Assembly (NCBI GenBank): GCA_030490835.1
Contig: CM059972.1
Span: 38,357,452-38,421,451 of the forward strand
DNA: 64,000 nucleotides
Direction of reading: 5' to 3'
DNA from: Annona cherimola
Lineage: Eukaryota; Streptophyta; Magnoliopsida; Magnoliales; Annonaceae
Made by a program: the position numbers and the translations under genes. The notes beneath the pieces were generated by a model. The model was not told where the DNA came from. It did not search any database and saw only the letters and a program-made list of their open reading frames with translations. This document shows positions 33,101 to 45,093 of the stretch, in pieces. The number at the start of each line of letters is the position of its first letter. Position 1 is the stretch's first letter.

Positions 33101-34802
33101 GAGGCATATCCAAGGGGGGCGTCCACATGAGAAGGGAGAGAAAAATCATCTCAAAAATATTCTAAGTGGAGAAACCTTGGGCAAGTCCAAAACAGCAGGG
33201 AAGAAGGAGAAAAGAGGAGAAAAAGAGAAGGAAAAAGGAGAAGAAAAAGAGAAGGAACCAAGCTAAACAAGTTGGATTCAAGTTAGATTCAATCTAAGTA
33301 AGTGAAATCTAAGTTTTGAATCAATATTTTCTTTGTCAAATCATTAGCCATGAATATGGTTCATAAAGAACTCTTAAAGGATGAGTTATGATGCCTTGAT
33401 ATGGGTATTGAATGATTTTTGAAAGATATAAATGAGATCAAGAGTTCAAGAGAGTGAAAAAGGGAAGTTAGGGGTGAATTTTGAGATGAAAGCTAAATTG
33501 GAAATTCTTAAAACCCTAAACCAAGTTTCTGTATGATTTAAGCATGATGATTTAGATGTAATTCATGTTCTTTTGGATTACATATGTTGATTTGAGAATT
33601 TGTTAATGATTTTAGCAAAAATGGATCTTAGGATTTCAAGTATTACCGGATTTTCCATTTTTGAGTTAAAATGATATAAAGAAGTGCTTAAATGGTTTAT
33701 GGATGAATTGTAGGGTAAATTACCCTAAATTAAGGACCCTTTGGATGTCCTAAGTGGGTTGGATGAGTTTGCCCTAAATCTGATTTTTTAGGGTATATGT
33801 ATGGAACATCCAAACGGGGGCCAAAATGAGTACTTTTCATGTGATTTTTGCTGCCATTTGTAAAAAAATTATTTATGGATGTTATAGAGGATAAATTACC
33901 CTATGATTAGGGTACTTTGAGTGTCCAAAATGGCTTCGAATGATTTGCCCTAAATCTGATTTTAAGGATATATGTATGGACACGTCAAAACGGGTCAAAA
34001 TGGATGCCCTATATGCTTGAAAATGTTGCTGTTATGGAAGCAAATAAATTATGGATTTTCAATATGTGATAATACCCTAAATTTGGGTTAAGAAAAGCAT
34101 ATTTAGTTGCTGGAAATTATGACTTAAAAATCTGTTAAGATTTAAGTCTTGAAAGAGGCATTGAAAGGATGAAAAATGGGTCTTAACATGGCTGTTTAGG
34201 AAATCAGTGATAAATGGATTAAAAATCCGAAATCAAACCCTAAAGTATATGTTAATTAAGGTGTTTAATGTTGTTGAAAATGGATGTAAGTTGTTGTGCT
34301 AAGAAGTTTTAAGAAACACATAATATATGTGTTGTATGATGATCATATGTGGAACGTATGTATGAATGGATGATATGTGATTTATGTAGAATTGCTAAAA
34401 TGAAAAATATGCATGAATATGTGATAAAATGTATAAGGATGTTTCTATATGAATGATTTTTGATTATCTCAATTTTTAAGATTAAGTTATGAAGCTTAAA
34501 ATGTCACTTATGTGCTTAAAACAAGAATTGACGTAGGAAAAATGGAAAATAGATGAAAATGGTTAATGGGAGATATAAATCCCAATATGTTGAATTATGA
34601 ATGAATTTTATGTGTTTACCCTAAATATGGGATTAAAACACAATATGGAATGGACGATATGATGCACAAGTGCATGTTATGTATGTATGATCGACTTGAA
34701 AATTCAAGTTGATTATGTATGATATGGATTATGAGATTGGAAAACTAAGTGAATGCAAGAAAATGGATTGTTATGAATGCAATGTTATATGTTTATGTAT
34801 AG

Positions 34803-34846
34803 GCAAAGGCAAAGAGATAAGCGAGACGGAAAGCTAAGTAAACAAG
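34803..34846 (+). other. Putative 44-nt micro-exon of LTR I
   Basis: Preceded by TTATGTATAG, starts GCAAAGGCAAAG, followed by GTAAGCAAGC. The implied introns are 33298-34802 and 34847-35492. Confidence 0.5.
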
Positions 34847-35450
34847 GTAAGCAAGCAGTTTTCCAAATGCTTTTATTTTATCAAAGGTGATAAAATGTTT
34901 ATGAATGATATTCTAACTATTTAAATGAGTTAGAAAATGAATGATTTTAATTCTTTTTAAGTTGTTTAAGGATGACCATTCCTTATATAAATATGTATTG
35001 AAATGTTATTTCTAATGGAATAAATGAATTTCTTACTGTTTTGCAATTATTTATGTCGAATGATGAATCATGGATTTATGAATGAAAAATCATGCTAGCA
35101 TGTCAAAGTTCATGTTTATGAAAGGAAGCATGTACATAAAAGCATGAGGTCCACCTCAAAGGTGTAAGCGGACCGAACGTCCCCCTTTGGTGCGGCCAAG
35201 TCGCTAAGAGAGGCCTAGGGCCGGCGGCGCCTTCCTGGAATGGTAGAGAGGATGAAAGTGGATGGTTGCCTAGCTAGCTTCTATCCAAAAGAATATCATG
35301 ATTTCAAATAATGCATTGCATTGTTTATGACATACCCTCAACGAGTATAAGAAGCATGTTTTAAGATATACCCTTGAGTGGGTATAATGTGGCATTCCAA
35401 GTTATTTTCAATGAAAATGAATTACCTGAAAACCTTATAGCTTGCTTATT

Positions 35451-35462
35451 GAGTTTCGACTC
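35451..35462 (+). other. Stem-loop GAGT-TTCG-ACTC of LTR I
   Basis: Loop TTCG; CTCAC, a T-rich tract and GACAG|GTG at 35488 follow. Confidence 0.5.
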
Positions 35463-36329
35463 ACAGTTTTGTTTTTCAAATCCTAAAGACAGGTGAAGGG
35501 AAGAACCATGCAAGGAGCACAGGTGGAGATTTAAGAATATATGAATTTCTACAAGTTACCTGTGAATGAATTTTATGAATTGTACGGTTGTATGACTGGT
35601 GACATTAAATGGTGATTTAATGTTGTATAAGGATTATGTTATGTTTATGATTCTGAATGGTGATTATGACTATAAATAGCGAAAAAAATTATGGTCATAT
35701 TTTAAGGTATGAGTTTGCATAAAATGACTAAGTATAGAAATTATGAGATCATATGTATATCTTTGAAATGGAATAATGACCTAAAAAGGCATATGATGGA
35801 AATTGAATGTATGAAATGAAATAAACTCCTAAGGAGTTAGGATTAAGTGGATATGTGGTGCCTCAGCAAGAAGCGTCACAACCTTACCTCAAGATCTATC
35901 GATTGGTAAATGTACATCAGGATTGTTGCCCTGATCACGCGGCCAGTTTTAATTGGATATTTATCCACTTAATCCTAACTCCTTAGGAGTTTAAGTCATT
36001 CCACTTGTTTCAACTTTCCATCAAATGCCTTTCTAGGCCATTATATCATTTGAGAATTACACATGTCATCTCATAACCTTCATACTTATTCATATTATGA
36101 TATTTCATGCCTTAGCATTTATCCATAAAAAAATTTCACCAATCCATAGGCATAAAACATAACATAATCCTTCTATAACATTGAATAACAATTTAATTGT
36201 TAACATTCATATAGTCATTCAAACCTTAGGTTCATGTTCAGGTACTCATGGAAATTCGTTCATCTTTGAATCTCCACTTGTGCTCCTTGCCTCCCTTTTA
36301 CCTGTCTTTGGGTTTGGAAAACAAAACGT

Positions 36330-36346
36330 GAGTTGAAATTCAACTC
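36330..36346 (-). other. Extended stem-loop GAGTTG...CAACTC of LTR J
   Basis: Here the stem is longer (6 bp) with a changed loop, so complementarity is kept despite sequence drift. The branch-like CTCAC and ACAG|GT follow in LTR sense. Confidence 0.5.
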
Positions 36347-37080
36347 AATAAGCAAGCTGTATATTTTTCAGGCAATTCATTTTGAAAGCAACATTCTTTA
36401 AAAACATTTCCCTCCATTCAGTAGAGACACTTAGCAAGTGATCAACTACCTGCGGAGTAGAAAATTTTTCATAAACCTTTCATGAAAATCATTCATGAAA
36501 AACCATTCACGTAAACCATTTGTAAATCCCAGTTTTTGGGTATTTCATAAACATTGGATGTGCAAATTCATCATTTCCATTCATGAAAATATCCTTCATG
36601 TGACGGTACGCTATCACGGGGAATATTCTTTCATAACATGATCATTTCCATCCTTGGTGCCGGACCTACTGACTTGGTAACGTCAAGGGGGACTCCTTGT
36701 CCACTTACTACCATGACTAGCCTACCTCGCCGGTCCTTTCCGACTTGGCAACGTCAAGGGGGACTCCTTGTCCACTTACTACCTTGACTAGCCTACTTGA
36801 CTTCCATTTCAAGCATGACTTTTAGTCACCCCGGCATTATATACCCCTTACACATGGAACTTGTCATTCTCATGTAGAGAATTCTTTGCACCATCCCTTT
36901 TTAAACATCATTTCAATGAAACATCGTATAAATTCATATTTCATCACATTTCATGCATAATTATGAAATAGTAAACAATCATTTATTTCAATAGAAATAA
37001 CCTTTCAATACACATATAGACAAGGAATGACCATCCTTAAACAACTCGGAAAGCACTCATTTAGAAAGCTACTTGCTTAC

Positions 37081-37124
37081 CTTGCTTGCTTAGCTTTTCA
37101 TTTCACTTATCCCTTTGCCTTTGC
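37081..37124 (-). other. Putative 44-nt micro-exon of LTR J
   Basis: LTR sense: preceded by ATATGTATAG, starts GCAAAGGCAAAG, followed by GTAAGCAAG. Confidence 0.5.
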
Positions 37125-39813
37125 CTATACATATAAGAATGACATGGCATTCATATACTTTCTTTTGCTTGCATTCAACTTAGTTTTCCAATCCATTTCT
37201 ATTAACATTCACAACCCACTTGAATTCCAGGCCGGGTGTACATGCACATCATAACTTATGCATTATAACATTCATTTCACCATACGTTTAATATCCATAT
37301 TTAGGGTATCATTTCCATATATCATTACTCATTCATTAACCATTCATTAGACATCATATGGAAGTTTATTACTTCCACTTATCATTTTTCACATATTTTC
37401 CACATTTCACACATTGTGCTCATTCTTAAGCACTTAGTTGATGTCTTAATCCCAAATATTAATCCCAGAATTTGAGATTATCATTATTTATCTAAATAGA
37501 AACATCATCTACGTTTTTCATCATATTTTTCATGCATTTTTGCATTTTTACAACTTACATAAACCATATACCATTTATTCATATTTATCTCTTCATATAC
37601 ATCCATTTCACAACACCTAAATCATGTGTTTCTTAAAATATTTCAACACAGTAACTTGTGTCCTTAATTAACATGATTAAAACCCTTAATTAACCTATAA
37701 TTAAGGGTTTAATTTCGGATTTATAATCCATTCATCATAGGGTTCCAAAACAGCAACATTAGAACCCGTTTTTCGTCCTTTCAATGCTCTCTTTAGCAAC
37801 ATGATCTAAACAGATTTTTAATCTAAATTTTCCAGCCTTAAACCATACTTTTATTAACCAAAATTTAGGGTATTAACACATATTTTAATCCCATAATTAA
37901 ATAGTTTCCATACAGCAACTTTCATATACATCTTAGGTACCCTTTGCACCCCTCTTTGGACATCCCTTTACATATCTTAAAAAACAATCATATTTAGGGT
38001 AATCTTGTTTTCCTATAATAGGTTAAACCCTCATAATAACTTGTTTATATCCCATTATAAGTCAAATTCCATCACAAAAACCTAGAATTTAACATTTATC
38101 TTGATTTATTCCTTAAGCTGTCCATAATGCTGAATTCAGGCACACTGAATTCTCAAAATCTTGAATTAATATCAAATCAATTATTTTTGACCTGAAATTT
38201 CTATAATATATTAATAAATACATTAATTAAAAAAAAATATTTTCATCATGAAATATTTAGTATTTCTATTTATTTTTTTATTTTTACTCTGCTAGATGGT
38301 AGCATCCCTTTTCAAACAGCCTGAATCACGTAAATTATGGGGTATATTTAAACCCATCAAAACCTAATTTTGTTTGGTAATGTGATCCTAACTATGTCTT
38401 ATATATCCAGTAAAATTTTTAGCCCAAAATTCCTTATATAAAAATTATTAAAAATCCTTTGGTGCAGATGATCCTGCCACCCATTCAATCCTGTCCAGGT
38501 TGATTTTCCCAGAATTTTAATTTGCAACGTAATTATCCTTTTAAGATAAAAATTCTTAATTTACTTAATAACCACATCATGAGTCTTTCCACAAATTTTC
38601 ATGCTAAAAATAGACCATTAACTATTTCTTCCATATTTTCCTTTCTAGGTCCAGATTTGCTACACATGAGTGTAGATTAGATGATATGGGCTGATTAATC
38701 CCCAATTAAACTTTATAAATCAACTCATTTAACTAAAAATCTTTAATATTTGAAACATTTTCCTTAAGATTTATTTTATGACTCAAAACCATGATTCCAA
38801 ATCAAGAAGAAAACTTAGAAATTGGAAGGCTTAAACTCAACGGGTACTTACCCGATATAGTTGAATCTTTGCCCCGAGCTTCCCGAGATTTTCCTTCCAT
38901 TTTTCCTTCTTATTTTCCTTCTCTTTTCTCTCTTTCCTTGCTGCTGGGGTCGTGTGAGGCTTGCTGGATTTTTTGGAGAATTTTTTCTCCCCTTAGTTTC
39001 CTCTCTTCTCTCTCTCCTTCTCTCTTCTTCTCTCTCTTTCTCTCTCCTTCTCTCTCTCCTTTTCCCCCCTGCTGGAACGTCCAGCCCTTGCTGCCCCTCT
39101 TTCCTCTTTTATTTGCCCCTTTTCTTGGTGCTCAAGCAACCCATAGGGCATTTAAGTAATTTCCATTTTCCATCTTCCCAAATTACCCTCATTGCAATGT
39201 CCATGAAGCTTCCCGCCTTGACTTGCATTTAATGGCTTTTGTCTTTTTGTGATTAAGAAAATACCATGATAATTAGCTTAGTCCAATCCATTCATATCAT
39301 AGATTTCATAATTTTATTCAATCATTTTAAGTTTCATCTCAAACCGACTTTTCTAACTCAAGTTATGATCACTTGAATTTATCTTTTGAATTTGGGGATA
39401 AAAACAATTAATTATCACCCTAATCCCATCATGATTCTCGTAATCTAATCCATTCATAAGATTGGGCCCACTGTCGTGAGCTTACCTTTCAAATTTCATC
39501 GAAATCCGCCTTGTAGGCATCAAGTTATGAATTTTCTATCATTTTTCATCTTAATTCCATAATTAAACTTTAATTTCCATAAATTGAATCATGGTAATTA
39601 ACATGATTATTCATGACACATTTTTCACCTTTCAATCCTCATTAAGCCCCTCGGGTCATACAGACTTACTTTGGGCTCCGAAGATTAAATTTTTAATCAC
39701 CATTCTTAATTAAAACACTAATTACAAAATATCATTAATCATAAAATCATCTAAAATTCATTTAAATAAAACATGTGTCATATTTAAAGACCTACTTAGG
39801 TCTGGGTATCATA

Positions 39814-39921
39814 GGCTAAATATCCAATAAGCTCGCCATTTGACAGGGCAACAATCCTGATCACGTTTACCAATCGATAGATCTTAGAGTAAGGTTGTGA
39901 CGCTCGGGCTGTGGCGCCACA
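39814..39921 (+). mobile_element. Gypsy-type LTR I, terminal segment
   Basis: The end of LTR I beyond the insertion of J. It carries the shared terminal block (GACAGGGCAACAATCCTGAT) and the end TGGCGCCACA. Confidence 0.85.
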
Positions 39922-40594
39922 ACTACATTGTTAACATTATCCTCACTCTTAGAAAGGTCATAACCCCGATGATGTTGATATCAAATTTTGGATTACATCC
40001 AAAATCTTATCCACACACACATTGTACCCCTCTTCATAACACCACTTCCCAAACTCAGTTCTTTTATTTTACAACTATTCTTTTTGAGGTAATAACACAG
40101 ATTTCAACCATCCAATATCTTCCTCCCCAGCTTTTTGCTACATTTCCAACTCGCGAACCACCTCATCTAATCTCTAAGCCCTTTCGCTTCTCCCCCAATA
40201 ACTCAAATTTTTCATGATGTTTTCTTCTTTTCAAATTTATCGCACGAAATTTTTTATCAAAATTTGTCATTTTCTTAACACACATTTCTTTTGAATTTTT
40301 TACTTCTTGCCTAACCTTCTAGGACTTCTCTGTTAGCATATTATTTGCACCTAATTGACTATTCAATTCTTCTTGAGCTCGAATAAGATTTTTCAATATT
40401 TTTCGAAAGTGATAGTCCATCAGATGTATGAACCTTGTTTCATCCACGTGACCCTTCAACCATCGATCCCAAGTTTGTTCCGATCTCTCTTCTCCTTACT
40501 TCTTGTGTGGATGACATAAAGGCTCCTTTTACTGCATCTAAATACATATAGACATTGTCTACCCATAATTAGAGCTCGCTAATAAGGTACATGC
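39922..40594. other. Unassigned host segment left of the copia element
   Basis: Less AT-skewed than the LTRs. The minus strand has short protein-like stretches but with stops, so at most a decayed gene or element. It would join 48901 onward before the copia insertion. Confidence 0.4.
40590..40594. repeat. Target-site duplication of the copia element (left copy)
   Basis: CATGC before TGTTGG; repeated exactly at 48896-48900 after the final ACCCAACA. Confidence 0.95.
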
Positions 40595-40724
40595 TGTTGG
40601 AAATATGTGGAAAACTAGCTAAATCTATGTTTTGATGATTAACAAACTAAATTTGAGTAAGTCTTGGCTACTAACAAGTTTGTGGAAATGTTTAAGGAAT
40701 ATTCATTTGAAGAAAATCAAGTAT

Positions 40725-41455
40725 GGAAGCCAAGTCGTATACCAAGTCGACTCCAAGATCGACTTCAAGAAGTCAAATCTGTCCAGAGCCGAAAAGGGGA
40801 GAAGAACAAGTGAAGTCGCAGGCCAAGTCGACTCCAGGTGCGACTTAGGAAACCAAGTCGCAGACGAAGTCGACTCCAGCATCGACTTCAAGCATCCAGA
40901 GTTGAAAAAGTGGAAACAGACATGACGAAGTCGCAGGCGAAGTCGACTCCAGGTGCGACTTGGGCGAAGTCGCAGACGAGGTCGACTCCAACTTCGACTT
41001 GAGGAGTTCAGACTTGAAGATTGAAGTTTCAATCTTATTCCAAGGATCCATTTGGAATTTATCAAATCCAAATAAGATGCAAAGTTCATTCTCAAAAAGC
41101 AACTGAAGTTTCTTGAAGATCAAAAGCTAAGATTTATATTCAAAGTTCAAATCAAGTCTATCAAGTCCAAAGCTAATCTTCAAGCTTATTCTAAATGAAG
41201 AAATATCCAAGTCATGAAGACCAATTTAACAAAGTACAAGCCAGTTCAAGAAGATCAATGTGTTCTTGCAAAAGACCACGCCAAGTCGCAACCCAAGTCG
41301 ACTCCAGGATCGACTTGAGTTGAGGACTGAAGGCCAAGTTGACCCAGACTCGGACTTGGAAATCTGAAGTACTGGAGTTGCACACGAAGTCAACTCCAGG
41401 TGCGACTTGGAAGCCAAGTCGCAGGCCAAGTCGACTCCACATGCGACTTGGGTCG
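40725..41455. repeat. AAGTCG/CGACTT hairpin units in the copia 5' LTR
   Basis: Eight units close to AAGTCGCAGGCGAAGTCG followed by ACTCCAGGTGCGACTT, in groups of five (40725-41005) and three (41282-41455). Each can fold back on itself. They lie upstream of the TATA box, where LTR enhancers usually sit. Frames read from them on the minus strand (repeats of ESTSATS) are artefacts. Confidence 0.85.
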
Positions 41456-41534
41456 CAACGGTCGGAATTAATTCGAACGTTGGCGCATTAAATGCGCGCC
41501 ACCTACCTTCTAACGTTCGGATTCCCTCCAAAAT

Positions 41535-41543
41535 TATAAATAG
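41535..41543 (+). promoter_or_regulatory. TATA box of the copia 5' LTR
   Basis: TATAAATAG downstream of the hairpin units. The matching place in the 3' LTR (48152-48160) reads TATAAGTAG. Confidence 0.75.
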
Positions 41544-41867
41544 CATTCATGGTGGACGAGGGAAGTAGTTGGAAAACATTAAGTGAGCATAACTCCTATC
41601 TACAAGAGCATTAAAGTGATCAAGCCAATCAAGAGAGGAAGAATTGTGCTTCAAGTTGCAAGATCTACATTCAGAAACTTCAAAGCCATCATCTACAAGT
41701 TCTTCCCTGCGCTAAATCGTTTCTACACACCTGTAAAGTGTAGTTTACTTTTATTGTTTACTTGTTTGTGTTGAACTTGATTTAGCTTGCGTAGCTAAGA
41801 TCAAGATGTAGCAAAGTAGTGTGTGATTGGAGTGTGACTCATCACCTACTTGTGCTAAGTGTTTGAT

Positions 41868-42020
41868 GCCCCCTAGAGCTAGAATCTAGAAGAGAGCAAG
41901 TGGCTCTAGTTGTTAATGCCCCCTAGAGCTAGAATCTAGAAGAGAGCAAGTGGCTCTAGTTGTTGATGCCCCCTAGAGCTTTGAATCTAGAAGAGAGCAA
42001 GATGCTCTAATTGTATTGAG
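41868..42020. repeat. Three tandem copies of a roughly 50-bp unit in the copia 5' LTR
   Basis: Each starts GATGCCCCCTAGAGCT (one copy has AATG) and continues with AATCTAGAAGAGAGCAAG. The same three copies are in the 3' LTR at 48482-48630. Confidence 0.85.
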
Positions 42021-42279
42021 AGAATACAATAGTGGAACCCAAGTCACAAGGTGTGTGAGCTTGGAAGAGTGGAGTAGGGAGGTTGCCCGAACCACTATAA
42101 AATCCTTGTCTACTTGCTTTTATTTCTGCTCTCTTTATTACTTTGCTTTCCATTTAGTTTCTTCATTAAAGGGGATTAATTCTACAAGGGGTTAAGTTTT
42201 TAAGTTACCAAAAGAAATTTTTAAGAACCCAATTCACCCCTCCCCTCTTGGGTTTTGCCATCTATTCGGGACCCAACAA

Positions 42280-42297
42280 GTGGTATCAGAGCAGGTC
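42280..42297 (+). other. Primer-binding site of the copia element
   Basis: GTGGTATCAGAGCAGGTC begins two bases after the LTR. TGGTATCAGAGC complements the 3' end of plant initiator methionine tRNA, the usual primer for copia reverse transcription. Confidence 0.9.
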
Positions 42298-42326
42298 TTT
42301 GAGTTAAACCAAAGAGATCTATTGAT

Positions 42327-44078
42327 ATGGCATCCCAATCGATTCCCGTTCCCGCTTTTGCTGAGGGCCAATCATTCACTAGGCCACCATTGTTTGATGG
42401 GAACAACTTTGGTTATTGGAAGCTTCGTATGAAGCAACTCATCATGGCTACCGATATGGATTCTTGGATTGCTATCCAAGACGGTGTAACTTTGTCAATT
42501 GATGAAAGAGCTTCCAAATGGACCGAAGAGGAAGTAAGAACCGTCAAGAGCAATGCTAAGGCTATGAACTCTTTATTTTGTGCTCTTACGGCTTCGGAAT
42601 ATGATAGAGTATCATCTTGCCTAACCGCCAAGGAGATATGGGATACTCTAACATCCATTTATGAAGGAACCTCTCAAGTCCAAGGGACTAGGAGAAATAT
42701 TTTGATAGGAGAGTTGGAAAGTTTTAGAATGCTAGACACTGAAAATATTTCTGAAATGTTTGCAAGATTTTCTAAGATTACTAATGCTCTCAAAGGTCTT
42801 AGAAAAGCTATCTCTGAATCCGAACAGGTGATGAAGATACTAAGAGCTCTACCGGATTCATGGACTCCAAAGATTACAGCTATTGAAGAAGCCAAAGACC
42901 TAAACACTTTGAAGCTAGAAGATCTTATTAGCTCACTAATGTCACATGAGCTAATTAAGAGAAGAAACGAAGAGAATCATAAAGGGAAGAAAATCATTGC
43001 ATTAAAAGCGGCACGCAACTCAGATGAGTCTACCTCCTCGTCTAACAATGGTGATGAAGATATTGCACTTCTTACTCACAAGTTTCGAAAATTTGTGAGA
43101 AAAGAAAAGAACCTTAAAGACTTCAAAGAAAGACCACAAAAAGAAAAGAAGAAGGAGGTCACAAAATGCTACCGATGCGGGGGCGTAGGACATATGCAAG
43201 CTCAATGTCCTACACCGGAAGAAAGGCCAAAGGAGAATCATGAAAGAAGAAAATACCAAAGGCCAAGAGGAAGAGGCATGTTCGTCAACGAGGAAACTTC
43301 ATCAACATGCAGCTCTTCAACCGACGACAATGATGCAGCCAACTGTGCAAGAATATGTTGCATGGCACGAATCGAGCAAGAAGAGGACTTGCTATGCTTA
43401 AACACGACTGAAGTGTTGGAAGAACAATCCACCTCAACCAAATGTACAAGCAATGATGAGGTAACTTCCAAACCTTGCTATTCTCAATCAAGTTATTCTT
43501 CTTTTCAAAATTGCATCAAATGTGCTGAATTAGAAGAACTACAAACTGCCTATGATTCATTATATGAGGAAATCAAAAAGCTAGGAAACAAGCTGTCCTC
43601 AAAGAAACAACAATGTAACTTTGTTATTATTGAAAATGGAAATCTAGCTGAAAGAACAACAAAAATGAAAGAAGAAAATGAATTGTTATTGAAAGAAGTA
43701 GAGAAACTGAAAAAGGAGAACAAATCCTTAAATGAATCATTAGCAAAGTTCTCTAATCCAGGAGAAAGTGTAAAGATGTTTCTGAACATGACTGCTCAAA
43801 CAAACAAAAGAGGTCTTGGATACAATACATTTGAGCAAGGAGAAAGTGGCAAATCAAATGTGCCTACACTTGGGAAATATCAAACCAAAATTGCACCTAT
43901 ATACAATCCACAAAGGAGAAATGTTATGTGGACTAAAAGGCCAACATTTGAACCAAAATATACTTGGAGGCCTACTCCTAGATTACCAATGGCTTGCAAT
44001 TTCTGCAACAAGATGGGTCATAAAGCCTACAAATGTAATTTTAAGAAATTGTATGACCATGGTGCAAGACTAGTTTGA
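42327..44078 (+). CDS. Copia gag (capsid/nucleocapsid), 583 codons
   Basis: Gag forms the virus-like particle that packages the element's RNA. The ATG at 42327 is the first after the primer-binding site and starts MASQSIPVPAF. Residues about 20-230 are the copia-type capsid region (PPLFDGNNFGYWKLRMK, WDTLTSIYEG). A CCHC zinc knuckle, CYRCGGVGHMQAQC, is at residues 281-294. Residues about 405-490 are a charged coiled coil. A second knuckle, CNFCNKMGHKAYKC, is at 557-570. The frame stops at a TGA where related proteins usually have W in a VWVP motif; the same frame then reads sensibly (VPRN, KWVPK) to a TAA near 44178, so the TGA looks like a secondary mutation. Pol follows in another frame. 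Confidence 0.93.
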   Translation: MASQSIPVPAFAEGQSFTRPPLFDGNNFGYWKLRMKQLIMATDMDSWIAIQDGVTLSIDERASKWTEEEVRTVKSNAKAMNSLFCALTASEYDRVSSCLTAKEIWDTLTSIYEGTSQVQGTRRNILIGELESFRMLDTENISEMFARFSKITNALKGLRKAISESEQVMKILRALPDSWTPKITAIEEAKDLNTLKLEDLISSLMSHELIKRRNEENHKGKKIIALKAARNSDESTSSSNNGDEDIALLTHKFRKFVRKEKNLKDFKERPQKEKKKEVTKCYRCGGVGHMQAQCPTPEERPKENHERRKYQRPRGRGMFVNEETSSTCSSSTDDNDAANCARICCMARIEQEEDLLCLNTTEVLEEQSTSTKCTSNDEVTSKPCYSQSSYSSFQNCIKCAELEELQTAYDSLYEEIKKLGNKLSSKKQQCNFVIIENGNLAERTTKMKEENELLLKEVEKLKKENKSLNESLAKFSNPGESVKMFLNMTAQTNKRGLGYNTFEQGESGKSNVPTLGKYQTKIAPIYNPQRRNVMWTKRPTFEPKYTWRPTPRLPMACNFCNKMGHKAYKCNFKKLYDHGARLV

Positions 44079-44187
44079 GTTCCAAGAAACACAAGATTTG
44101 GGCTTTCTAAGATAGAGCAACAAAGGTTGAATAATATTACTAACCCAAATGGACCCATAAAATGGGTACCAAAGAGATAAGAATTAT

Positions 44188-45093
44188 TTGATTATTTTTC
44201 AGATTTGTTTAAAGGCAAAGGCAAACAATGTATGGTTCATGGATAGCGGTTGTTCAAGGCACATGACCGGAGAAAGGAGTTTATTCCATAAACTTAAGCC
44301 TTGCAACGATGGAACGGTTGCCTTTGGAAATAATGAGAAAGGTAAAATCAAAGGTAAAGAAAATATTTACAGTAGCTCAAATGCATGCATGGAGGATGTT
44401 TTGTTTGTTGAAGGACTCAAGCATAACTTAATGAGCATTAGCCAATTATGTGATAAAGGATATAAGGTTGTGTTTGAATCATCTATATGCAATGTATTTG
44501 ATGGTGAACATATCATGTTTAGTGGAAAAAGACATGGAAATGTATATTTGGTTTCACTTGATGAACTAAATGGTCAATGTCTAATGGCCATTGATAATGA
44601 TCCATGGGTTTGGCATAAAAGGCTTGGGCATATAAACATGAGAAACATAAAGACCCTATGGAAAAAGAGTTTGGTAGAAGGCTTGCCTAAGTTGAAATAT
44701 GACAAAAATAAATTATGTAAGGCATGTCAATTATCTAAACAACCAAAGATGTCTTTTTCTACCAAAAAGGAGATTTCCACCACTAGGCCACTTGAATTGC
44801 TACACATGGATCTATATGGGCCATCCGACATTTTAACCATTGGTGGAAAGAAATATGTATTTGTAATTGTTGATGACTTTTCAAGATTCACATGGATAAT
44901 TCTTTTAGCTAGCAAAGATGAAGCCTTCTCTATGTTTGTAACGTTTGTAAACTTGGTGGAAAATGAAAAACAAAGTACTATTATGACTATAAGAAGTGAC
45001 CATGGTGGTGAATTTGAGAACAAACGATTCATAGAATTATGTAATGAAAAAGGAATTCATCACACATTTTCTGCACCAAGGACTCCACAATAA
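44188..45093 (+). pseudogene. Copia pol, protease and integrase part, ended by a stop
   Basis: In a different frame from gag. The aspartic protease motif DSGCSRHMTG is at 44242-44271. The GAG-pre-integrase region has WHKRLGH and CKACQLSK (zinc-binding H and C residues). The integrase core shows the first aspartate in HMDLYGP and the second in RSDHGGEF. A TAA at 45091-45093 replaces the second Q of the usual TPQQNGVVER. The catalytic glutamate of the D-D-E triad lies just past it (45106-45108). Integrase inserts the DNA copy into the genome, so this stop abolishes it unless read through. The ATG at 44188 is only the first in this frame; natural pol is made as a fusion with gag. Confidence 0.9.

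Larger units (their letters stand above)
31947..35853 (+). mobile_element. Gypsy-type LTR I, main segment
   Basis: Starts TGTAATACCCAGACC and carries TATAAAAAG at 33092-33100, a purine-rich leader, GTAAGT at 33298, the micro-exon candidate at 34803-34846 and a TTCG stem-loop. It stops at 35853, where LTR J (opposite orientation) is inserted, and its last 108 bases follow at 39814-39921. The total of about 4015 bp is the same class as E, J and K. Flanking near-matching 5-bp repeats and the absence of internal sequence make it a solo LTR. Confidence 0.9.
35854..39813 (-). mobile_element. Solo LTR J, gypsy-type, inserted in LTR I
   Basis: A 3960-bp unit in inverted orientation, starting TGTGGTGCC and ending CTGGGTATCATA, flanked by GGATA (35849-35853) and GGCTA (39814-39818), a duplication with one mismatch. 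Minus-strand landmarks: AAATAAAAG near 39103, CT-rich leader around 38990-39060, GTAAGT (ACTTAC at 38846-38851), micro-exon candidate 37081-37124 and an extended stem-loop at 36330-36346. The open frames 38791-39232 are translations of the CT-rich leader. J and I form a long inverted repeat. Confidence 0.9.
40595..42278 (+). repeat. 5' LTR of the copia element
   Basis: Begins TGTTGGAAATATG and ends GGGACCCAACA. It contains eight hairpin-forming AAGTCG...CGACTT units (40725-41455), a TATA box at 41535-41543 and three tandem copies of a roughly 50-bp unit (41868-42020). It drives transcription; R and U5 boundaries cannot be set from sequence. Confidence 0.95.

Noticed and set aside
38791..39232. 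Serine/leucine/phenylalanine-rich overlapping frames of about 122 codons
   Set aside because: They translate the CT-rich leader of LTR J on the non-transcribed strand; low complexity and present in several frames.
40703..41546. Several minus-strand frames in the copia LTRs
   Set aside because: Translations of the AAGTCG hairpin repeats, duplicated in the 3' LTR; no protein family.
44170..44215. Splice acceptor-like TTATTTTTCAG between gag and pol of the copia element
   Set aside because: A gag-pol intron is possible in principle, but a simple one-base frame change explains the arrangement and no matching donor stood out.
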